Of a DNA stretch of 19,632 bases, positions 14,032-19,632 are shown piece after piece. A program made the translations under genes and the position numbers. Within the stretch, counting starts at the first letter, position 1; every line of letters starts with the position of its first letter. Source of the stretch: Actinobacillus sp. (GTDB taxonomy: Bacteria; Pseudomonadota; Gammaproteobacteria; Enterobacterales; Pasteurellaceae); the NCBI GenBank assembly GCA_020026155.1, contig JAHHQX010000023.1, positions 1 to 19,632 on the forward strand. Reading direction: 5' to 3'. The notes beneath the pieces were generated by a model, which saw nothing but the letters and a program-made list of their open reading frames with translations, ran no database searches and was not told where the DNA came from.

Positions 14032-14844
14032 TTACTTTTTAGTATCAGTATGTACATGATGCGTTGTGCAGCAACTTCCTTTTTCTTCATCATCGCGACA
14101 AATATCACCATGCATGTTGTGGTGATGATTATGATGGTGTGTATATAAAGCAACATTGCGTGCAAATGAATCTCCAAAAAAGTGCTTAAATTTAGGATCG
14201 TTTGATACCGCTTCTGGAGTGCCTTGACAACAGATATGCTGATTAACGCATAACACTTCGTTAGTATCCGCCATAACTATATGTAAATCATGGGAAACCA
14301 TCAAAACTGCACAATTTAATTTGCGTTGCATCGTATTTATTAGTTGATAAAGTTCCACTTGTCCGCTAATATCCACGCCTTGCGTTGGTTCATCTAATAC
14401 AAGCAGATTTGGCTTATTTAGAATAGCACGTGCGATTAAAACACGTTGCATTTCCCCGCCAGACAGTTTCTGCAGGCTATTGTGTTTGAGATGCGATATG
14501 GAAAGTAACTCTACGACTTCACAAATATCTTTTTTCGTTGCACGACGGCTTAAAGCAAGAAATTTGGCAACGGTAAGCGGGAGGGTGTGATCAAGATAGA
14601 TTTTTTGAGGCACATACCCAATGCGAAGATCTTTACTATAAATCACTTCACCTGAAGTTGGAGGAAGTAATTTGAGTAAAACTTTAAGTAAAGTTGACTT
14701 ACCACCGCCATTCGGACCGACGATCGTAATAATTGATTGCGGATAAAGGCAAAAATTGATATTTTGTAACGCCTTCTTATGAGCAAAAGTAACATTAACA
14801 TTCTTTAGCTCAACTAAAGGCTTTTGCTTTGTTTTATCAGACAT
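14032..14844 (-). CDS. znuC: Zinc ABC transporter ATPase ZnuC
   Basis: ZnuC is the ATPase that powers zinc import through ZnuB. The 270-residue product shows Walker A GPNGGGKST (43-51), the Q-loop segment YVPQKIYLD, the signature LSGGEMQR (127-134), Walker B LLVLDEPTQGVD (147-158) and H-loop SHDLH (184-188). The C-terminus is longer than E. coli ZnuC (251). A His cluster (236-245, seven His) is shared in kind with E. coli. A further tail follows with Cys249, Cys258, Cys259 and His262, 263 and 265, which looks able to bind metal. No good ribosome binding site precedes the ATG, and the best promoter would yield an almost leaderless mRNA. Confidence 0.95.
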   Translation of the reverse strand: MSDKTKQKPLVELKNVNVTFAHKKALQNINFCLYPQSIITIVGPNGGGKSTLLKVLLKLLPPTSGEVIYSKDLRIGYVPQKIYLDHTLPLTVAKFLALSRRATKKDICEVVELLSISHLKHNSLQKLSGGEMQRVLIARAILNKPNLLVLDEPTQGVDISGQVELYQLINTMQRKLNCAVLMVSHDLHIVMADTNEVLCVNQHICCQGTPEAVSNDPKFKHFFGDSFARNVALYTHHHNHHHNMHGDICRDDEEKGSCCTTHHVHTDTKK

Positions 14845-14852
14845 TTTTTACT

Positions 14853-14880
14853 TGTATAACTCTTTAAAAATAGCAGTCAA
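14853..14880 (-). promoter_or_regulatory. Predicted znuC promoter, very close to the start codon
   Basis: On the minus strand, TTGACT (14875-14880), a 16-base spacer and TATACA (14853-14858) make a good sigma-70 promoter. Its -10 ends only 8 bases before the znuC ATG, so transcription should start 2-3 bases before it. A weaker alternative farther upstream is TTGCTA, a 17-base spacer and TATTTT. No clear E. coli-type Zur operator was recognised in the znuC-mepM gap. Confidence 0.5.
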
Positions 14881-14991
14881 AATAGCTTATTTTATTAGAT
14901 TTAGCAAGTTAGAAACGAATTCCAACACGAATTTCCTAGCCTTTATAGGAAGTTGGTGATATTTTTACTACATTTACTTAGGTTTGAAATT

Positions 14992-16449
14992 ATGGGTTCT
15001 CCCTCAAAAAAAACACAACGCATAGTCTGGAGCTCTATTGCCGTTATCGTTTCCTTGGTAGCGGGAACAGCACTTTATAATACCTACGGTGCACATACGA
15101 CCGCAGGTAGCACGCTCCCACACACACTTTCAGCAAAAAATAGTATGCTTACCCCGATTTCTGATAAAGATCAGGATGACGCGACCGCTGCTCAATCAAA
15201 TCAAATTAATGCCGATGATACCCCAGACAGTGATGATCTTTCTGTCGATGATATCAACGGTAAAGATGATGAAGTGGAACAAGTTGAAGACGTAAGTGAT
15301 GTTGCTGACGAAGCATCTTTACCTGAAAATGCAAAAACAGCAATTAATAACTTACTTGATGCCACTGAACAAGCACGCCAAATTACAGAACAGTTTACTC
15401 ATACCGTTCAAAAAGGCGATACTCTTTCAAAAATTTTAAGTGATTCCGGTTTAGAAGATCATATTGGACATCAATTAGTTAAACAATTCCCTGAATTCGA
15501 AACCCAATTGCGTCCAGGTCAAAAAATCTATTGGACTTTAAATAACGATGGTAAATTGATGTATCTCAACTGGTTACCATCTAATCGTGAAGAACGTATC
15601 TATATTCGTACACCTCAAAATACCTTTACTTCAAAAGTGATCAAACAACAAAGTGAATGGAAAACACAAATTCTTCACGGTAACATTGACCACTCTTTTG
15701 TAAAAAGCTTCCAAGATCTTGGTTTAAATAGTATTGCAGCTAACCAAGCATCAGGTGCACTTCAATGGCAAACTAACATGCGCCATTTACAAAAAGGCGA
15801 TAAATTCACTATTGAAGTTTCTCGTGAATTTATTGATAACAAGCCTACTGGTCGTGCAGATGTTAAAGCTATTCATCTACGCACAGGCAAAACCGATTTC
15901 TATGCAATTCAAGCGGCGAATGGTCGTTTCTATGACGAAAATGGTAACTCAACCGGTAAAGGCTTTAATCGTTATCCATTTAACTTCGTACCGCGTATTT
16001 CATCACCATTTAACTTACATCGTCGCCATCCTGTTACTGGCGTTATTCGTCCACATAAAGGTGTCGACTTCGCTGTTCCAATGGGAACTAAAGTTCTTGC
16101 GACGGCAGATGGTGTTATCCAAAAAGTGGCATTCCAAGCGCACGGTGCGGGACGTTATATCGTTATTCGTCACAGCCGTAAATACCAAACCGTTTACATG
16201 CACTTGCATCGAATCTTAGTGCGCGCAGGTCAAAAAGTAAAACGTGGTCAAGAAATTGCGCTTTCTGGTAACTCAGGTTTATCAACCGGTCCACACTTAC
16301 ACTACGAATTCCGTATTAACGGTCAACCATGGAATCCAATGAGTGTGAAATTACCAAATGTTGTTAATCTCATGACTGATAAACAACGTGCTCAATTCCT
16401 TGCTTTAGCGAAAAAAGTTAAAAAAGAATTGACGATTAGCAATAACTAA
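14992..16449 (+). CDS. mepM: Murein DD-endopeptidase MepM (M23 family)
   Basis: MepM cuts D-Ala-mDAP peptide crosslinks so that new murein strands can be inserted. From the ATG at 14992 the product is 485 residues. It has one N-terminal membrane anchor (about 11-29), an acidic periplasmic linker rich in D/E (about 60-105), a LysM-like segment starting HTVQKGDTLSKIL (137), an OapA/Csd3-like middle region, and the M23 peptidase domain. Zinc ligands are His355 and Asp359 (HxxxD) and His437 (HLHYE, with His435), and His404 is catalytic. TAGG at 14979-14982 serves the ATG. A frame-open TTG at 14953 is a poorer start. It is divergent from znuC, as mepM is near znu genes in E. coli. Confidence 0.95.
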   Translation: MGSPSKKTQRIVWSSIAVIVSLVAGTALYNTYGAHTTAGSTLPHTLSAKNSMLTPISDKDQDDATAAQSNQINADDTPDSDDLSVDDINGKDDEVEQVEDVSDVADEASLPENAKTAINNLLDATEQARQITEQFTHTVQKGDTLSKILSDSGLEDHIGHQLVKQFPEFETQLRPGQKIYWTLNNDGKLMYLNWLPSNREERIYIRTPQNTFTSKVIKQQSEWKTQILHGNIDHSFVKSFQDLGLNSIAANQASGALQWQTNMRHLQKGDKFTIEVSREFIDNKPTGRADVKAIHLRTGKTDFYAIQAANGRFYDENGNSTGKGFNRYPFNFVPRISSPFNLHRRHPVTGVIRPHKGVDFAVPMGTKVLATADGVIQKVAFQAHGAGRYIVIRHSRKYQTVYMHLHRILVRAGQKVKRGQEIALSGNSGLSTGPHLHYEFRINGQPWNPMSVKLPNVVNLMTDKQRAQFLALAKKVKKELTISNN

Positions 16450-16464
16450 TTGTTTTTACTAAAT

Positions 16465-16491
16465 AAAAAGGGCAATGTATTGCCCTTTTTT
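16465..16491 (+). terminator. Intrinsic terminator of mepM
   Basis: GGGCAA (16470-16475), a TGTA loop, TTGCCC (16480-16485) and six Ts (16486-16491), extended by A16465-A16469 pairing with the T-run. It starts 15 bases after the mepM stop. The flanking A and T tracts could let it work in both directions, as a backstop for the convergent adhesin transcript. Confidence 0.93.
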
Positions 16492-16509
16492 CATACCAAT
16501 TTTTCAGTC

Positions 16510-16566
16510 AAAAATAAAAAATCACGCCTCAATTTTCATAAAATTTTATGGAAATTGGGGCGTGAT
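16510..16566 (-). terminator. Terminator of the trimeric autotransporter gene (hairpin copy B)
   Basis: ATCACGCCTCAATTT (16521-16535) pairs with AAATTGGGGCGTGAT (16552-16566), 15 bp with one wobble. The interior CATAAAATTTTATG (16537-16550) is itself palindromic, so the whole element folds as one long stem. On the minus strand it is followed by TTTTTATTTTT (16520-16510), a strong U-run. It lies 37 bases past the adhesin stop codon. It shares sequence and architecture with the terminator at 13131-13172. Confidence 0.9.
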
Positions 16567-16603
16567 TAACTAGTCATTATCATCTAGCAAATGGCAATCA
16601 CGT

Positions 16604-19600
16604 TTACCAACTATAACCAATACCTACTGCACCCACTGTATTTTTTTGCGTATTGGTTGAACCACTAAAGCGAACAATCCATTTATTATTATCAGAAATC
16701 CGAGAATAACCAATCGCAATTGCAGATTGTCCACGGTAACGAGCAGTCGCTGCTGAAATTTGTGAACTACCCGCGCTAAAGGCTTGTGGTAAGGTTGCTA
16801 ACGCACTTGCGGTTGCTGTACCCGCACTTGAATGTTTATCGACATCACTAATGCGGCTATCAATACCATCAAAACGTGTTGCAATATTACCTAATGCCTG
16901 ATTTACTTGGCGAACATTCACTGCATCAGTTGGTGCAGTACCGTCGGCGATATTTTGTACACGTACTGGTGCTTCTTTACCGCCTGCAACATGCGTACTA
17001 ATTTTCACGCTAGGGGCAGCCCTACCTTTGCCAGTTTCAGTAGTAATTTTCACTTTAGCTTTGCCTGTTTTATCGGTAATTTCTATACCTTTAAAGGTTG
17101 GTTTATCTTTCATTTGGACTTGAATAGAACCATTGCCTTTATCATCTTTAGTATAAACCGTCGTGAGATTATCAGAGCTATAAGACTCATTTTGAGCTTT
17201 TTCTGAACCGACCACGAGAATGGTTGAGCCAAGTTTATGTTGCCCTTCACCTACGTTCCCACCGAAGGTTAAGCCTTTATGAATAGCATTTGTATTTGCT
17301 TCTACATTAACGTTGGTTTCATACAATTGAGAACCATTGACAGCATCCGTCGAATCTTTAGCGATATTACCTTTAGCCACATCTGTTACTTTACCGCCAT
17401 TAACACTGATATGGTTATCTTTATTACTTAATGAAATCTTGGCACCATTTGCGCCATCCCCACCGCTGATAGATTGCATATGGGTAAGATTTGGATCAAT
17501 ATCGTAATAAACTTTACCATCTACATCGACACGTGCTTTGGTATTATGACCATCTCGGAAATCTAGTCCTGACTTCATGGTAACTGAATGATCGTTTGTA
17601 CCATTTGCTTTGTAGGTAAGATTTGCAGATTTGGCCACTTTATCCCCGTCAATACTAATCGTATAAACTGGGTGTCCCTCATCATTACTTTCATCTACAT
17701 GAACACCATCTAACCCCTTAACAATGGTTTTCTTCACAGCGATATCATAAACATCTCGAATTTGCCCTTCACTTGCGGCCATATTCTTACGATTTCCTGT
17801 ACCCGTTTCATTTGTCACCGTCGTATTATTTAATCCATTAATTGAAGTAATGTCAGTAAGGTGGTCTTTTAAGTGAACAGTCAACGTTCCTTTATCCTTA
17901 TCTGCATTCACCTCAATATTTTTCTTGTCGCCAATGACTTGAACTACACCATCATTACCACGGCTAAATTCATTTTTCTCACCATCATCACCTTGGAATT
18001 TAATCTTCACATCTTTCTTAATGCTATCTGCTACGTTATTAAGTTGATTAACATTTACGGCATCTGTTCCCTCTTTACCGGCAGCAACATTCTTAATTTG
18101 TACTGGTTTATTCACCGTACCCTTACCATCTGTAAGATTTAAAGTAGGCGTATTTTCAGCCCCTTTACCAGCAGTCATCTTCACTTGACCATCTTGACCA
18201 CCTACAGTAACCGAATTTACGCCGATGTTATCTTGCAAGGCAAAGGTAAAATCAGCATTATTTTGAGAAATTTCCATATTTTTACCGGCTTTATAACGCA
18301 TCATGTCACTCGGATGGATCATCATTGGGTGTTTTTCATCAGTCGTTACTGTTCCTGAGTAATGAACTTTACCGCCTTCAGTTGCGGTAGCAAGGACATT
18401 AAATCCAGAGCGGTTAATCGCTTCACCCACGGCTTGAACGGTTGTCAATTTCGTATAATCAGAGGCACGATACGTATCTTGAGCATGATCAAGTTCTACT
18501 TTTAACAATTTAATGCTTTCGGCTAATTTAGATTTCAATCCTTCATCATGTGGATTTGCAGAAAGATTTTTAACCGCTTCAGATACTGCTTTTGATGCAG
18601 TGGCTAATCTAGCCTCTGCAGCTCTAAATGCCTCTAGCGTTTTACTATCAAGAGTAATAGCAGCCCCTTTCGCCATTCGAACCCCACCAGTTTCAACATT
18701 TACCCTAAATGGATCATAGCGTGTGCCAGAGCCAATCACGAATGTATCAAGTCCGTTTTCAAGATGTGCATGATTTGCTTGAATAACATTTTTAAGTTGT
18801 TCAACATTCACCGCATCATGAGGATTTGTACCATCTGCCACATGAGTAATTGGTTTATCACCCGCATTAATACCATTCTTATCAATGATAACTTGCGGCT
18901 TGCCATCAGATCCATTTACCGTGATACTATTGAAGTGAGGGTCCTTACTTGTTTCAAAGGTAAATGTACTATCCGTGCGGCTCACGCTCATATTGTCACC
19001 TGCTCTGAAAATGACTTCTCCACCCGATTTGATCATTTTACCTGTGTCATCTTTTTGTCCAGATTTAACAGTAAAGCCCATTTTGCCAAGAGCACGGCTG
19101 AGTTTTTCGGCATCAACAAACTTATTCGTTGCATCCGCGTCAGTTAATGAAACCACCTTACCATTATCATTAACTAATGGTGTGTTCTCTTTTCTCACTT
19201 CAACGACCCATTTACCTTTATTTTTACCTTCAGTAGTTACTTGTGTCGCAGTGGTGGTATTGCTTGAAGCAAGTTCAGTATGTTTACCTGCATCTGCGAG
19301 TTCTTGTTTTGCGGTTGGGCTAAGATCTATTGTTAACGCTTTGGTATTATCTTTACCCTCTTCCACCCGTGTTACGATATCTCCATCTGTTGCACCTTTA
19401 ACGACTATTGTTGTGTTAAGTTTTTGGCTGACAGTATGACCATCACCTGCTTTTAAGCCAAAGGTGCCATTATCGACTAAGACGTGATGTACTTCCGCAT
19501 TTGGAACGGGGGCGTTTGGATTGGCTTTGCCGTCTTTGCCTGGTTTATACCATTCCCCTTTCTTCGTACCGTTTTCGCCGTTGCCTTCCACAACAGGATT

Positions 19601-19632
19601 ACCGTCTTTATCGACAGGTTCGCTACTAATGG
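16604..19632 (-). CDS. Trimeric autotransporter adhesin, Hia/Hsf-like (5' end outside window)
   Basis: This is the C-terminal 1008 residues of a type Vc secreted adhesin. The frame stays open to the right edge, so the signal peptide and true start are missing. The GTG at 19589-19591 is an internal Val. Asn/Gly/Asp/Lys-rich passenger repeats are joined by neck motifs of the VAxGxxxxDAVNxxQL type at about 18795-18850, 18033-18100, 17310-17395 (variant) and 16890-16965. The C-terminal YadA-type anchor (about 16607-16870) has a coiled coil, then GQSAIAIGYSRISDNNKW and a final aromatic GYSW, very like Hia. Two related modules (19115-18795 and 18425-18033) flank a helical insertion (18446-18645). 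The protein should form a trimer on the cell surface and mediate adhesion; the receptor is unknown. Confidence 0.95.
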   Translation of the reverse strand, partial: ISSEPVDKDGNPVVEGNGENGTKKGEWYKPGKDGKANPNAPVPNAEVHHVLVDNGTFGLKAGDGHTVSQKLNTTIVVKGATDGDIVTRVEEGKDNTKALTIDLSPTAKQELADAGKHTELASSNTTTATQVTTEGKNKGKWVVEVRKENTPLVNDNGKVVSLTDADATNKFVDAEKLSRALGKMGFTVKSGQKDDTGKMIKSGGEVIFRAGDNMSVSRTDSTFTFETSKDPHFNSITVNGSDGKPQVIIDKNGINAGDKPITHVADGTNPHDAVNVEQLKNVIQANHAHLENGLDTFVIGSGTRYDPFRVNVETGGVRMAKGAAITLDSKTLEAFRAAEARLATASKAVSEAVKNLSANPHDEGLKSKLAESIKLLKVELDHAQDTYRASDYTKLTTVQAVGEAINRSGFNVLATATEGGKVHYSGTVTTDEKHPMMIHPSDMMRYKAGKNMEISQNNADFTFALQDNIGVNSVTVGGQDGQVKMTAGKGAENTPTLNLTDGKGTVNKPVQIKNVAAGKEGTDAVNVNQLNNVADSIKKDVKIKFQGDDGEKNEFSRGNDGVVQVIGDKKNIEVNADKDKGTLTVHLKDHLTDITSINGLNNTTVTNETGTGNRKNMAASEGQIRDVYDIAVKKTIVKGLDGVHVDESNDEGHPVYTISIDGDKVAKSANLTYKANGTNDHSVTMKSGLDFRDGHNTKARVDVDGKVYYDIDPNLTHMQSISGGDGANGAKISLSNKDNHISVNGGKVTDVAKGNIAKDSTDAVNGSQLYETNVNVEANTNAIHKGLTFGGNVGEGQHKLGSTILVVGSEKAQNESYSSDNLTTVYTKDDKGNGSIQVQMKDKPTFKGIEITDKTGKAKVKITTETGKGRAAPSVKISTHVAGGKEAPVRVQNIADGTAPTDAVNVRQVNQALGNIATRFDGIDSRISDVDKHSSAGTATASALATLPQAFSAGSSQISAATARYRGQSAIAIGYSRISDNNKWIVRFSGSTNTQKNTVGAVGIGYSW

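Noticed and set aside
14953..14991. TTG start giving mepM 13 extra residues
   Set aside because: No good ribosome binding site precedes it. The ATG at 14992 has TAGG at a suitable distance and gives the usual short N-terminus before the membrane anchor.
14845..14991. Zur operator between znuC and mepM
   Set aside because: I looked for an E. coli-like AT-rich inverted repeat around GTTATA/TATAAC and found no convincing match. A divergent Pasteurellaceae motif cannot be excluded.
16596..16602. AATCACG just after the adhesin stop, as a third copy of the hairpin repeat
   Set aside because: Only seven bases match, and there is no second arm of its own.
19589..19591. GTG as the start codon of the adhesin
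   Set aside because: The frame continues open for 13 more codons to the window edge with typical adhesin residues, no signal peptide follows the GTG, and the protein family needs one. It is an internal valine.
1..19632. CRISPR array, insertion sequence, prophage, toxin-antitoxin pair, tRNA or rRNA gene
   Set aside because: No regularly spaced repeats, transposase or phage proteins, or RNA gene signatures were seen on either strand.

Overview
The window looks like a chromosomal segment from a Pasteurellaceae bacterium, most likely a Haemophilus close to H. parainfluenzae or H. influenzae. The reasons are: an AT-rich genome with Haemophilus-like proteins; two perfect copies of the Haemophilus-type DNA uptake core (AAGTGCGGT or its complement ACCGCACTT), one of them built into a terminator; and a large trimeric autotransporter whose C-terminus closely resembles Hia/Hsf. 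The species call is an inference.

Left part (1-4625, all leftward): the str operon in the order rpsL-rpsG-fusA-tuf, encoding S12, S7, EF-G and EF-Tu. It has a near-consensus promoter (4560-4588) with a C-rich discriminator, a hairpin at the predicted 5' end of the mRNA, and a strong terminator after tuf (2-30). Each of the three intercistronic gaps holds an inverted repeat. The rpsL-rpsG one sits where S7 autoregulates the E. coli operon.

4626-5949 (leftward): hslR-hslO, encoding the heat-shock 50S-recycling protein Hsp15 and the redox-activated chaperone Hsp33, separated by 22 bases and lying just upstream of the str promoter. 6127-8166 (rightward, divergent from hslR): a large OPT-family transporter with its own promoter and a terminator containing an uptake sequence.

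8298-13006 (rightward): cysQ (3'-phosphoadenosine phosphatase), then the complete oxidative pentose phosphate branch, zwf-pgl-gnd. These three enzymes convert glucose-6-phosphate to ribulose-5-phosphate and make two NADPH. zwf and pgl look translationally coupled. gnd has its own leader with a 24-bp perfect palindrome. The block ends in two hairpins, the second a very strong terminator.

13223-14844 (leftward): znuC-znuB, the ATPase and permease of the zinc importer, without znuA. ZnuC carries a His/Cys-rich tail. 14992-16449 (rightward, divergent): mepM, a membrane-anchored M23 murein endopeptidase.

16604-19632 (leftward, running off the right edge): the C-terminal 1008 residues of a trimeric autotransporter adhesin, convergent with mepM. 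Its terminator is related to the hairpin after gnd/znuB, with compensating base changes between the two copies.

Most of the window is conserved housekeeping DNA. I see no phage, transposon, CRISPR array, toxin-antitoxin pair or tRNA/rRNA gene, and no convincing wholly new system. The parts most worth a second look are the adhesin, the repeated covarying hairpin, the gnd palindrome, and the unusual 5' end and tail of znuC.
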